A DNA stretch of 64,000 nucleotides from Ectothiorhodospira magna (GTDB lineage: Bacteria > Pseudomonadota > Gammaproteobacteria > Ectothiorhodospirales > Ectothiorhodospiraceae): positions 1 through 64,000 of the forward strand of contig NZ_FOFO01000015.1 in assembly GCF_900110965.1 (NCBI RefSeq), in the 5' to 3' direction. The notes under the pieces are model-generated. The model had not been told where the DNA came from, did not search any database, and saw nothing but the letters and a program-made list of their open reading frames with translations. Each line of letters starts with the position of its first letter. Position 1 is the stretch's first letter. Of this stretch, positions 28,736-37,184 are shown one piece after another. Made by a program: the position numbers and the translations under genes.

Positions 28736-30022
28736 TCAACCACCCGGTTCCGATGCAATGCGCACCTGATCCCGACCTGCCGACTTGGCTTCGTACAGTG
28801 CCTCATCGGCCCGGTGCAGCATGTCCTCCAACCCCCGGCCCGGCGCGGTGGCCAATCCGACACTCATGGTCAGGCGTAGCGCTGCATCCTTGATGTTCAA
28901 CTGCATGGATTTCACTTCATTGCGCAATTTTTCCGCCAGCAACCGGGCTTCGTCGACGGATAGATTCTGGGCGACTACACAAAATTCCTCCCCGCCGTAG
29001 CGGGCCAGGATATCCGACTTGCGCGTCACCTTGCCCAGATGACGGGCCACCGCCCGCAACACCTCGTCTCCACCAAAATGACCAAAGCGATCATTGATGC
29101 TTTTGAAATGATCCAGATCCATCAACACCACCGCCAATCCCTTCCCTTCCCGAAGCGCGGTATCAAACAACATCTGACCTGCCTCCGCCAAATAACGGCG
29201 GTTGTGCAAACCGGTCAGCGGATCCCGATTGGCACTTTCCTCCATGCTACGGATCAGTTCGATCAGTTCCACGTTCTGGTTGACCCGGACAAAGAACTCC
29301 TCTTCCAAAAAGGGGCGCTTGATGAAATCGTTGGCTCCAGCCTTGAGCAGACGGGCAGAGAGCATGCCCGAACCGTAGCTGGACATGCCAATGATGCACA
29401 GGTGACTGCGGGAATAGCGTTGCCGGATACGGCCAATCAACGTCACCCCATCCATGCCGGGCATGTTTTGATCACATAAAATCAAACGGATATCTTCGTG
29501 CCGCTCCAACTGGGCCAGGGCGGCGGCCCCATCCCGGGCTTCCAGCAGGCGATAACCATAGCGGCGCAACAGCTCCGTCAAATAGGCACGGGCAGAATTG
29601 GAATCGTCCACCACCAACACGCTGATGTGACGGTTGCGATAGATGCGCTCCACCGTGCGCACCACATGCTCGATCTCCGAGGGGTTGGTCTTGTTCACAT
29701 AATCCACAATGCCCATGTCCATCAGGCCGTCCCGCTCGTTGTCGTCCAATCCGGCAGTGAGCACCAGCACCGGCACCCCCTGGGACATGACCCAAGGCAC
29801 CACCTCCCCATCGGGGGCATCGGGCAAATTAAGATCCAGCACCGCCAAAAACAGATCATGCCGGTTGGCCAGTACCACCTGACGGGCTTCCTCCAGGGTG
29901 CCAGCCACTTTCACCACCACCCCATCAATCAGACCAATCCGGTCCGCCAGCAGACCCGCTACCGAGCGACTGTCTTCCACCACCAGCAGCGTGTGGCCAC
30001 GCTTGTCCACGTCAATTACCAT
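28736..30022 (-). CDS. Two-receiver response regulator with diguanylate cyclase output
   Basis: 428 residues, cytoplasmic. REC1 (about 10-125) starts LLVVEDSRSV and has AVLDLNLPDA at the phospho-site. REC2 (about 130-250) has VLVVDDSNSARAYL and LILCDQNMPGMDG, with the K in FIKRP. The GGDEF domain (about 265-425) carries RDPLTGLHNRRYL, the DLDHFKSINDRFG metal/GTP loop and ARYGGEEF. An inhibitory RxxD site (RKSD) stands five residues before GGEEF. It should make cyclic di-GMP with product inhibition. The plan matches PleD-like proteins without PleD's degenerate first receiver. No cognate kinase is adjacent. It is upstream of hemP on the same strand but an inverted repeat and a Fur promoter separate them. 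Confidence 0.9.
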   Translation of the reverse strand: MVIDVDKRGHTLLVVEDSRSVAGLLADRIGLIDGVVVKVAGTLEEARQVVLANRHDLFLAVLDLNLPDAPDGEVVPWVMSQGVPVLVLTAGLDDNERDGLMDMGIVDYVNKTNPSEIEHVVRTVERIYRNRHISVLVVDDSNSARAYLTELLRRYGYRLLEARDGAAALAQLERHEDIRLILCDQNMPGMDGVTLIGRIRQRYSRSHLCIIGMSSYGSGMLSARLLKAGANDFIKRPFLEEEFFVRVNQNVELIELIRSMEESANRDPLTGLHNRRYLAEAGQMLFDTALREGKGLAVVLMDLDHFKSINDRFGHFGGDEVLRAVARHLGKVTRKSDILARYGGEEFCVVAQNLSVDEARLLAEKLRNEVKSMQLNIKDAALRLTMSVGLATAPGRGLEDMLHRADEALYEAKSAGRDQVRIASEPGG

Positions 30023-30127
30023 GGGTCACCTTGGTCTTTCAGGGCATATTTGTGAAAATATCAGCATAACCTAGCCGACACCCCTGTTCCTATCATGCCA
30101 AACAGGCAGTGGCTGCCATCAGAGCGC

Positions 30128-30209
30128 CAACTACCCCCGACTGAAGTCGGGGGCTTGTGAGAGCAAGCCGGGTTGACCCGCCTGAGCAGGACGCTCGAAA
30201 GGGGCTACG
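30128..30209 (-). mobile_element. Orphan IS200/IS605-type right end / omega-RNA-like hairpin array
   Basis: Read on the minus strand, about 80 bases form consecutive hairpins: CCTG-CAGG, CGGG-TCAA-CCCG, GGCTTG-CTCTCA-CAAGCC and CCCCCGAC-TTCA-GTCGGGGG, followed by TAGTTG. This arrangement and the last hairpin plus TAGTTG closely resemble, from memory, the 3' ends of IS605/IS1341-type elements, where the end is transcribed with tnpB as the guide scaffold (omega RNA). No tnpA or tnpB frame and no matching left end is present, so it is a remnant or a stand-alone RNA. If it still acts as a scaffold, the guide would start around the bases GCGCTCTGATGGCAGCC just past the boundary. It lies between the cyclase and frdA genes. 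Confidence 0.5.
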
Positions 30210-30305
30210 TTTGCAACAGGTCATGAATTTTTTGATCTGATCAGGCGATGCTCAGCCGTGGAATGCGCTAAAGTTTCTCCACACCCTCCACAACGGGATC
30301 ATTCC

Positions 30306-32066
30306 ATGCAGGTTATCCAGTCCGACGTGGTCATCATCGGCGGCGGCGGTGCCGGACTCCGGGCCGCCATCGCTGTGGCACAGGAAGCCCCAGGGCTATC
30401 CGTGGCCCTGGTTTCCAAGGTTGTCCCCATGCGCAGCCACACCGTCGCCGCCGAAGGCGGCTCTGCCGGGGTGATTCACCCGGACGACAGTCTGGACAAG
30501 CATTTCGACGACACCGTCTCCGGCGGCGACTGGCTCTGCGAGCAGGACGTGGTGGAGTACTTTGTCGGCCAGTGTACCCGGGAAATGATCCAGCTGGAAC
30601 AATGGGGCTGTCCCTGGAGCCGCCGGGACGACGGCAGCATCAACGTGCGCTTCTTCGGCGGCATGAAATCCCCCCGCACCTGGTTTGCCGCCGACAAGAC
30701 CGGCTTTCACATCCTCCACACCCTGTTCCAGACCTCGCTGCAATTCCCCGCCATCCGGCGCCATGACGAGTTCTTCTGTACCGATCTGTTGGTGGAAGAT
30801 GGCCGCCTGCAGGGGGTGCTGGCCCTGTGCATCGCCACCGGCGAACCGGTGCTGTTCCAGTGCAAGGCGGCGGTGCTGGCCACCGGCGGCGCCAGCCGGG
30901 TCTTCGGCCAGAACACCAATGCCGGCATCGTCACCGGCGAGGGCATGGGCATGGCCTACGCCCAGGGCGTCCCCCTGCGGGACATGGAGTTCGTGCAATG
31001 GCACCCCACCGCCCTGCCCGGCAGCGGCATCCTCATGACCGAAGGCTGCCGCGGCGAAGGCGGTATCCTGCTCAACAAGGACGGCCACCGCTACCTGCAG
31101 GACTACGGCCTGGGTCCCCTGGACCCGTGGCCCCGCCCCCGCGCCATGGAACTGGGCCCCCGGGACCGCCTGTCCCAGGCTTTCTGGCACGAGGACCAGG
31201 CTGGCCGCACCCTGCAGACCCCCCACGGCACGGCGGTCCATCTGGACCTGCGCCACCTGGGGGAAAAGAAGATCATGGAACGCCTGCCCATGATCTGCGA
31301 ACTGGCTCGCACCTTTGCCGCCGTGGACCCGGTCACCGCCCCCATTCCGGTGCGGCCCGCCGTGCACTACACCATGGGCGGCGTACTCTGCGATGTCCAT
31401 GGCGCCACGCCGCTGCCCGGCCTCTACGCCGCCGGCGAATGCAGCAGCGTGGGCATCCATGGCGCCAATCGCCTGGGCTCCAACTCCCTGGCTGAGCTGC
31501 TGGTCTTTGGCCGTGCCGCTGGCCTGTCCGCCGCCCGCCATGCCCGTGAAACCCCTGACGCTTCCGCCGCGCTCCAGGCCCAGGCCGAAAGCCGGGCCGC
31601 CGTGCATCTGGACATGCTGCGCCGGGAAGGCGGCACCCGGGTGGCCCAGCTGCGCCAACGGCTGCACGAGATCATGGAAGCCGGCGTCGGCATCGTCCGC
31701 GAAGGGCCGCGCATGGCACAGGCCTGCGAACAACTGGCACAGCTGCGGGAACAGTTCCGAGCCGGGGTGGCCCTGGATGACCGAGGCCGTGCCTTCAACA
31801 CCGAATGGCTCACCGCCATCGAACTGGGCCATACCCTGCAGGTGGCCGAGGCCATGGCCCATGCCGCCCTGCTGCGACAGGAATCCCGCGGTGCCCACAT
31901 GCGCATCGACGGTTTCGAGGCCCGGGACGATGAACGGTTTTTGTGTCATTCCCTCATCCACAGCCAGGGCGACGCCCCGCCCCGGGTGACCCACAGCCCG
32001 GTCACCATCACCCGCTCCCAGCCCAAGGCGCGGGTCTACGGCGGCGCCGCCCAGAACCAGTCATAA
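30306..32066 (+). CDS. frdA: Fumarate reductase flavoprotein subunit
   Basis: 586 residues. FAD-binding start VVIIGGGGAGLRAAIA; RSHTVAAEGGSAGV contains the histidine that carries covalent FAD in this family; catalytic and substrate region HPTALPGSGILMTEGCRGEGG; HYTMGGVLCDVHG and GANRLGSNSLAELLVFG close the FAD and active site. It reduces fumarate (or oxidises succinate) in the cytoplasm as part of a membrane complex with FrdBCD. The ATG MQVIQSD was chosen as the family-like N terminus; a GTG 16 codons upstream is possible. Two hydrophobic anchor genes follow, as in the E. coli quinol:fumarate reductase, which favours fumarate reduction, though direction cannot be proven from sequence. Confidence 0.92.
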   Translation: MQVIQSDVVIIGGGGAGLRAAIAVAQEAPGLSVALVSKVVPMRSHTVAAEGGSAGVIHPDDSLDKHFDDTVSGGDWLCEQDVVEYFVGQCTREMIQLEQWGCPWSRRDDGSINVRFFGGMKSPRTWFAADKTGFHILHTLFQTSLQFPAIRRHDEFFCTDLLVEDGRLQGVLALCIATGEPVLFQCKAAVLATGGASRVFGQNTNAGIVTGEGMGMAYAQGVPLRDMEFVQWHPTALPGSGILMTEGCRGEGGILLNKDGHRYLQDYGLGPLDPWPRPRAMELGPRDRLSQAFWHEDQAGRTLQTPHGTAVHLDLRHLGEKKIMERLPMICELARTFAAVDPVTAPIPVRPAVHYTMGGVLCDVHGATPLPGLYAAGECSSVGIHGANRLGSNSLAELLVFGRAAGLSAARHARETPDASAALQAQAESRAAVHLDMLRREGGTRVAQLRQRLHEIMEAGVGIVREGPRMAQACEQLAQLREQFRAGVALDDRGRAFNTEWLTAIELGHTLQVAEAMAHAALLRQESRGAHMRIDGFEARDDERFLCHSLIHSQGDAPPRVTHSPVTITRSQPKARVYGGAAQNQS

Positions 32067-32078
32067 TCGGGGGATACC

Positions 32079-32831
32079 GTGAGTCAAACCCGCACCATCA
32101 TGATCGAGTGCCTGCGTTATGATCCCGAGCAGGACCAGGCCCCCCATTACCGGACCTATGAGGTTCCCTTCACCGATGAGATGTCGGTGCTGGAAGGGCT
32201 GCAATACATCAAGGACCATCTGGACGGCAGCCTCACCTTCCGCTGGTCCTGTCGCATGGCCATCTGCGGCAGCTGCGGCTGCATGGTCAACCACCAGCCC
32301 ATCCTGAGCTGCCAGAGCTTCCTGCGGGACTACTACCCGGCCCGCATCCGGGTGGAACCCCTGGAGCACTTCCCCATCGTCAAGGATCTGGTCATCGACC
32401 AGAGCGACTTTCTGGGCAAGCTGGAATCCGTCACGCCCTACCTGGTCCCGGCCCAGCCACTCACCCCGGAGGACGGCCCCAACCTGCAAACGCCCCGGCA
32501 GATCGAGGACTACCTGGGGTATGCCCAGTGCATCAACTGCCTGCTCTGCTACGCCGCCTGCCCCCAATACGGCCTTAATCATGAGTTCACCGGACCGGCC
32601 GCCCTGGCCCTGCTGGCCCGCTACAACGCCGACTCCCGGGATGCCGGACAAAAAACCCGCATGGCGGTGGTCAATGCCGAGGAAGGCGTCTGGGGCTGTA
32701 CCCTGGTGGGGCTGTGTTCGGAGGTCTGTCCCAAGCATGTGGACCCGGCCCGGGCCATCAACCGCAACAAGATCAACAGCACCCAGGATTACTTTTTGCG
32801 CTTTCTGATGCCCTTCGGGAGGGGTTCTTGA
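32079..32831 (+). CDS. frdB: Fumarate reductase iron-sulfur subunit
   Basis: A 250-residue protein with GTG start. The N-terminal plant-type [2Fe-2S] ligands are CRMAICGSCGCMVN and the later CQSF cysteine. The C-terminal part has CINCLLCYAAC and CTLVGLCSEVCPKHVDP for the [4Fe-4S] and [3Fe-4S] clusters. It passes electrons between the membrane quinol site and FrdA. Length and cluster order match FrdB. It starts 12 bases after frdA, and its TGA overlaps the ATG of frdC, giving coupled translation. Confidence 0.93.
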   Translation: MSQTRTIMIECLRYDPEQDQAPHYRTYEVPFTDEMSVLEGLQYIKDHLDGSLTFRWSCRMAICGSCGCMVNHQPILSCQSFLRDYYPARIRVEPLEHFPIVKDLVIDQSDFLGKLESVTPYLVPAQPLTPEDGPNLQTPRQIEDYLGYAQCINCLLCYAACPQYGLNHEFTGPAALALLARYNADSRDAGQKTRMAVVNAEEGVWGCTLVGLCSEVCPKHVDPARAINRNKINSTQDYFLRFLMPFGRGS

Positions 32832-33229
32832 TGACGCCTGCACCCAAGACCTACGTCCGCCCCATGAACCGCTGGTGGATGCGACACCCCGCCTACCGCC
32901 GCTACCTGCTGCGGGAAGGCACCAGCGTGATGGTGGCGGCCTATGCCCTGTTCCTGCTCGCCGGCATGGTCTGCCTGGTGCTGGGAGAAACCGCCTTCAA
33001 CCTGTGGCGGGGCTTTTTGCAATCGCCGGTGTCGGTGATCTTCCATCTGGCGGCCCTGGCGGCCTTCGCCTTCCATGCCTGGACCTGGTTCAAGGTTATG
33101 CCCCTGACCACGCCCCCGATACGATTCCGGGGCCAGCCGGTCCCTGACCGGATGATCTTCCGCGCCGCCCTCTGGGCCTGGGGCATCGCCTCTGTGGCCC
33201 TTCTGGTGCTTGCCATGAGGTTTCTGTGA
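32831..33229 (+). CDS. frdC: Fumarate reductase membrane subunit C
   Basis: A 132-residue anchor with three transmembrane helices (VMVAAYALFLLAGMVCLVLG, VSVIFHLAALAAFAFHAWTW, AALWAWGIASVALLVLAMRF). The N-terminal YVRPMNRWWMRHPAYRRYLLREG is a recognisable FrdC signature. With FrdD it forms the quinone-binding anchor. There are no haem-ligand histidines in the pattern of cytochrome b-type anchors, so this is the haem-free (E. coli-like) class. Coupled to frdB and frdD by overlaps. Confidence 0.9.
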   Translation: MTPAPKTYVRPMNRWWMRHPAYRRYLLREGTSVMVAAYALFLLAGMVCLVLGETAFNLWRGFLQSPVSVIFHLAALAAFAFHAWTWFKVMPLTTPPIRFRGQPVPDRMIFRAALWAWGIASVALLVLAMRFL

Positions 33230-33591
33230 TGAGAACCCGTTCCCACGAACCCATCGTCTGGTCCCTGTTCGGCGCCGGCGGGGTCTTTGCCGCCCTGCTG
33301 GGCACCATGCTGGTCCTGATCATCGGCATCCTTGTCCCCATGGGGCTGGGTTTTGGTCCCGAGGCCATGCATTACGACAGCCTGCGCGGCCTGTTCGGCC
33401 ATCCCCTGCCGGCCCTGGGCCTGGCGGTGGTCATCAGTCTGTTCCTGTTCCACGGCGCCCACCGCATTTACCACACCCTCCATGACCTTGGCATCCCCGC
33501 CTCGAAAAAGATGATGCTGGCCTGCTACGGCAGCGCCGCCGCCGGCTCCGGCGTGGCCCTGCTGCTGGCGGGAATGCTGGTGGTGTTCTGA
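33229..33591 (+). CDS. frdD: Fumarate reductase membrane subunit D
   Basis: A 120-residue anchor with three transmembrane helices. The N-terminal RSHEPIVWSLFGAGGVFAAL and the central FHGAHRIYHTLHDLGI segments match FrdD. The ATG overlaps the frdC stop (TGATG); a GTG one codon upstream is equally possible. It completes the frdABCD operon. The next gene begins 4 bases after its stop, so transcription probably continues into the unknown membrane protein and telA. Confidence 0.9.
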   Translation: MRTRSHEPIVWSLFGAGGVFAALLGTMLVLIIGILVPMGLGFGPEAMHYDSLRGLFGHPLPALGLAVVISLFLFHGAHRIYHTLHDLGIPASKKMMLACYGSAAAGSGVALLLAGMLVVF

Positions 33592-33595
33592 AAGC

Positions 33596-34540
33596 ATGTC
33601 CGGGTTCTTACAAGGTTTTGCCTATGGGCTGTTCCTGTCCTGCCTGCCCTGGCTGATCATCGGCATGATCAACCCGACACTGGCGCTGCCCACGGAAACA
33701 CCCACCCGCTGGCAGGTGGCATTGCGCTATTGGCTGATCATTCCGTTTATCGCCTTCATCCTCTGGGTCACCTCCCTGTGGGGCGGTTTTTCCCCTTCCT
33801 TGTGGGGTTGGCTCGCCGGCCTTGGGGCCATTGCGGTGGCGATCCCGGGGGAACGGGCCTGGCGTCGCTGGCGACAGACCCTGGCAGAACGTCGCCGTCA
33901 AGCCCGGCAGGCTGCTGAAGCAGCCTCGAAGCGGGCTGCACTGGAACGCAAGGCCAGAGAACAGGGGCTGGTGGTACTGCAACCGGAACAACCGCCGGCA
34001 GAAACCGATGACGTGATTTTGGGGTTATGGCAGGCCAAGAAGGATTTGCTGGCCCTCAACCGCCCGGACCTGGCCATTCAGGCGGATCGGCTGTACAGCC
34101 GCTATCTCCATGTGGATGACCTGCTGCGGGGCAAGTTCGATCCCAGGGAACTGACCTTTGAACGCGCCCGAACCCTGGTGGCCGAAGCCTGTCGTCATGG
34201 GGTGGATACCCTTCAGACCATGGCCTCGGTCAGCCGGGGGATCAGCGGCATTGATGCACATTACGTCAGACAACGCCTGGACAAGGCATCTGCAAGAATC
34301 ACCCAGGAAGAGCGGCGAGCTCTGGAACGGCGTCTGGAACTGGTGGACGATACGGAACGACGCCTGCAGGCCCTTGGCGCCCGTAACGAGGCCATCATGA
34401 CGGCCCTGGATGATACCGCCGTGGCCGTCTCTGCTGTCGCCACCGACCGCCCCCAAGCGGCGATGGCCACCCAGCAGGCGCTGAAGGATTTGCAGCAATT
34501 TGCCGAAAAGGCTCACCGGTACGGGCGCACCGCCCCCTGA
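33596..34540 (+). CDS. Unknown membrane protein preceding TelA (XpaC-like position)
   Basis: 314 residues. The N terminus holds about three hydrophobic segments (FAYGLFLSCLPWLIIGMI, YWLIIPFIAFILWVTSLW, LAGLGAIAVAIPG). A basic coiled-coil-prone region follows (RWRQTLAERRRQARQAAEAA), then a helical domain with GLWQAKKDLLALNRPDLAIQ and a long amphipathic helix to the end. I do not recognise a firm family. Its place just before a TelA gene is that of XpaC-type proteins in other bacteria, and the helical C-terminal half would fit, but similarity was not established. It probably forms a membrane module with TelA and the FtsK-like protein downstream. Confidence 0.6.
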   Translation: MSGFLQGFAYGLFLSCLPWLIIGMINPTLALPTETPTRWQVALRYWLIIPFIAFILWVTSLWGGFSPSLWGWLAGLGAIAVAIPGERAWRRWRQTLAERRRQARQAAEAASKRAALERKAREQGLVVLQPEQPPAETDDVILGLWQAKKDLLALNRPDLAIQADRLYSRYLHVDDLLRGKFDPRELTFERARTLVAEACRHGVDTLQTMASVSRGISGIDAHYVRQRLDKASARITQEERRALERRLELVDDTERRLQALGARNEAIMTALDDTAVAVSAVATDRPQAAMATQQALKDLQQFAEKAHRYGRTAP

Positions 34541-34562
34541 ATATTTTAACGGAGCAGCCATC

Positions 34563-35762
34563 ATGCAACCCAATCCCCCGGACTCTCCCGCAAACCCGGC
34601 GTTCAACCTTTCCCTGCCACCTGTGGCGGAGATGGAAACGGAGATCAAACAGGCATCGGACCCGGAGCGGACCATGGATGACCCGGAGCTTGTGCGTATT
34701 GCAGATGCCTTCCTGGCAGAACTGCTGAAGGATCAGAATGATCCCCGCCAACGCCAGGCGGTGGACGAGATGGGGCTGGATATACAGCGTCAGGCCGCCC
34801 ATCGCAGCAAGCTGCTGCAGACCCCCATCCGCAAGCTGGCCCATCAGGGGGATGAAGGTGGACCGGTGGCCCGTTCTCTCATCGAGCTGCGCACCCGGAT
34901 GCAGGATCTTGACCCTGGTCAGCATCACCTAAGCCGTGAAGGGTTCAGTCGCATCCTGGCCCTGATTCCTGGAGTCGGCACCCCCCTGCAGCGTTATTTC
35001 CACAAATTTGAAACCGCTCAGGAAGCCCTGGACAGGATCATCAAGGATCTGGAAACCGGCAAGGATATGCTGCACCGGGATAATCTCACCCTGACTGATG
35101 ATCAGCAGTCCCTGCGGGAGACTCTGGTGCAGCTTCAACGGCAGATTGCCCTGGGACGGATCATCGACCGCAAGCTGGCCAGCGAGGCTGCCGCTCTGCC
35201 CCAAGACGCCTCAAAACGCCGGTTTCTGGAAGAGGAACTGCTGTTCCCCCTGCGTCAGCGGCTTGTGGACCTGCAGCAGCAACTGGCAGTGAGTCAACAG
35301 GGCATCCTTGCCCTGGAAGTGGTGATCCGCAATAACCGGGAACTGATGCGGGGGGTTGACCGGGCCATCAATGTGACCGTATCGGCCCTGAATGTGGCGG
35401 TGACGGTGGCCCTGGCCCTGGCCAATCAGCGGCTGGTGCTGGACCGGGTCGAGGCCCTTAATACCACCACCTCCAACCTGATTGCCGGTACCGCCGAAGC
35501 CCTGCGAACCCAGGGGGTAGAGATCCAGAATCGAGCCGCCTCCACGGTACTGGACATGGAGCAGCTGGAATCCGCCTTTGCCAATGTCATCGGCGCCATC
35601 GACGAAGTTTCCCGTTATCGCCGCGAGGCCCTGCCCAGGCTGGATGCCCAGATTGACCGCCTGGAGACGCTGGCGGCTCAGGGAGACGCGGCAATCCGGC
35701 GCATGGACAAGGGGGATGGGATTGAGATGGACAAGGTGGTGGCCGGGCAAGGTACCCTGTGA
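34563..35762 (+). CDS. telA: TelA family protein (toxic-anion resistance)
   Basis: A 399-residue soluble, almost wholly helical protein. Family marks are LIPGVGTPLQRYFHKFETAQ, then IIKDLETGKDMLHRDNLTLT and, in the C-terminal half, NVTVSALNVAVTVALALANQ and NTTTSNLIAGTAEALR. TelA proteins were named for tellurite resistance and are also linked to antimicrobial and envelope-stress tolerance; their mechanism is not settled. A GGAG site lies 9 bases before the ATG. The TGA overlaps the GTG of the downstream FtsK-like gene, so the two are translationally coupled. Confidence 0.88.
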   Translation: MQPNPPDSPANPAFNLSLPPVAEMETEIKQASDPERTMDDPELVRIADAFLAELLKDQNDPRQRQAVDEMGLDIQRQAAHRSKLLQTPIRKLAHQGDEGGPVARSLIELRTRMQDLDPGQHHLSREGFSRILALIPGVGTPLQRYFHKFETAQEALDRIIKDLETGKDMLHRDNLTLTDDQQSLRETLVQLQRQIALGRIIDRKLASEAAALPQDASKRRFLEEELLFPLRQRLVDLQQQLAVSQQGILALEVVIRNNRELMRGVDRAINVTVSALNVAVTVALALANQRLVLDRVEALNTTTSNLIAGTAEALRTQGVEIQNRAASTVLDMEQLESAFANVIGAIDEVSRYRREALPRLDAQIDRLETLAAQGDAAIRRMDKGDGIEMDKVVAGQGTL

Positions 35763-36541
35763 CCCGCAACAACAGGCGCAGGGAGAGACCGGCCCGTTAC
35801 CCTGCACCTCCGTTGGTACGCTGGAGTACCCAGCTATTCCGGACTGTGAAGGAAGGTAGCCTGGTGGTGATGATGGCTGTGGCTGCCTATCTGTCTGTTG
35901 CCCTGGCCAGTTACAGTCCAGCCGATCCCGCCTGGTCCCGAACCGGCACCGACATGCAGGTCACCAATCTGGGGGGGGCTGCTGGAGCCTGGATGGCTGA
36001 TGTTCTTTTTTATGCCCTGGGCTATCTGGCCTATCTGGTACCGGTGGCGGTGGCCTATGGCGGCTGGTTGATGTTTCGTGACCGCCCGGATGGCCCTATC
36101 CTGGACCTGCAGGGGCTGTTGACATGGGGGATGGGGTTTGCCGTCATTCTGGCCGCTGGCTGCGGTTTGGCTGCCCTGCATGTCTTGCCCGGTTCCCTGC
36201 CCCTGCACGGGGGGGGTGTACTGGGTGAACTGACCAGTGAGCTTCTGATGCCGTGGTTGCATCTGCCGGGGGTGACCCTGGTCCTGCTGGCCTTGTTGCT
36301 GATTGGCATCACGCTGTTCACGGGACTGTCCTGGCTATCTTTAGTGGACCGGCTAGGCCACCATATCCTGTCCGGACTGGAGCGGACCCTGGGATGGCCC
36401 GGCGATGATGGGGAAGCCCATTCCGAAGACACCCGGAACACCTCCCAGGGGCCATCCAGGGTCAGGATTGAACCTTTGATCATCGACTTGCCAGAGCCAT
36501 CGGAAGATCTGGATCGGCACCCCCCAACCCACCCACGATAA
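35759..36541 (+). CDS. FtsK N-terminal membrane domain only
   Basis: 260 residues containing the four-helix FtsK anchor: GSLVVMMAVAAYLSVALASY, the periplasmic YSPADPAWSRTG loop, NLGGAAGAWMADVLFYALGY, and two more helices ending LLIGITLFTGLSWLSL. It then enters an acidic proline-containing linker (LIIDLPEPSEDLDRHPP) and stops. The whole RecA-like motor, Walker motifs and DNA-reading gamma domain are missing; lolA, the usual neighbour after full ftsK, follows 16 bases later. This looks like an ftsK whose motor has been deleted, or a specialised anchor-only version. GTG start overlaps telA. DNA translocation is impossible for this product alone; a full FtsK is expected elsewhere in the genome. 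Confidence 0.8.
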   Translation: MTRNNRRRERPARYPAPPLVRWSTQLFRTVKEGSLVVMMAVAAYLSVALASYSPADPAWSRTGTDMQVTNLGGAAGAWMADVLFYALGYLAYLVPVAVAYGGWLMFRDRPDGPILDLQGLLTWGMGFAVILAAGCGLAALHVLPGSLPLHGGGVLGELTSELLMPWLHLPGVTLVLLALLLIGITLFTGLSWLSLVDRLGHHILSGLERTLGWPGDDGEAHSEDTRNTSQGPSRVRIEPLIIDLPEPSEDLDRHPPTHPR

Positions 36542-36557
36542 CCGGGAGAGGATAAAG

Positions 36558-37184
36558 ATGCCCAGTTCCCTGCGAACCCTGCTGATCCTGCTGCTGACTG
36601 CCTGCCTGTCTCCTGCATTGGCAGAGGATGATGCCCGTGCCCGGCTGGATCATTTTTTTCAGGAAATGACCAGTTTCCAGGCACAGTTCCAACAAAAGGT
36701 CATCAGCGAGCAGGAGGAGTTGCTGCAACAGTCCCAGGGCAAGGTTTATCTCAAGCATCCTGGCCGTTTCCGCTGGGATTATCAGGTGCCCTACCAGCAG
36801 CAGATCATTGCCGATGGTCAGTATCTATGGACCTATGATGAGGATCTGGCTCAAGCCACGGTCCAGAAGATGGACGCCGTACTGGGGCGCACCCCCCTGA
36901 TGTTGCTGTCCGAGCCACGGGCGCTGGATGATGATTTTGAGGTGGTTTCCCAGGGCAGTCACCAGGGTATTGACTGGCTATCCCTGACCCCCAGGGCCAG
37001 GGACACGGACTTTCAGCATATTTTCATTGGTCTGGACCACCAGGCCGTGAGGATGATGGTGCTCCATGACCAGTTTGGTCAGCAGACCCAGATTCGCTTT
37101 GAAGACCGACAACTCAATCCCGACCTCCCCGACACCCATTTTCACTTCGAGCCGCCGCCGGGGGTGGATGTGATGAGGCATTAA
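36558..37184 (+). CDS. lolA: Outer-membrane lipoprotein carrier protein LolA
   Basis: 208 residues. Signal peptide LLILLLTACLSPALA is followed by the LolA fold: SFQAQFQQKVISEQEELLQQ, GKVYLKHPGRFRWDYQVPYQ, ADGQYLWTYDEDLAQATVQK and the C-terminal FHFEPPPGVDVM. It ferries lipoproteins across the periplasm from LolCDE to LolB. GGGAGAGG lies a few bases before the ATG. Position after an FtsK-type gene is the ancestral order. Its stop overlaps the stop of convergent pgsA by 4 bases. Confidence 0.93.
   Translation: MPSSLRTLLILLLTACLSPALAEDDARARLDHFFQEMTSFQAQFQQKVISEQEELLQQSQGKVYLKHPGRFRWDYQVPYQQQIIADGQYLWTYDEDLAQATVQKMDAVLGRTPLMLLSEPRALDDDFEVVSQGSHQGIDWLSLTPRARDTDFQHIFIGLDHQAVRMMVLHDQFGQQTQIRFEDRQLNPDLPDTHFHFEPPPGVDVMRH

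Noticed and set aside
30233-30243. TGATCTGATCA as an FNR/ANR site before frdA
   Set aside because: The half-sites TTGAT and ATCAG are three bases apart rather than four and the second half is imperfect; oxygen control of frd is plausible but not supported by this site.
30396-31994. Long minus-strand open frame across frdA
   Set aside because: No recognisable domain and no ribosome site; frdA on the plus strand has all FAD and catalytic motifs.
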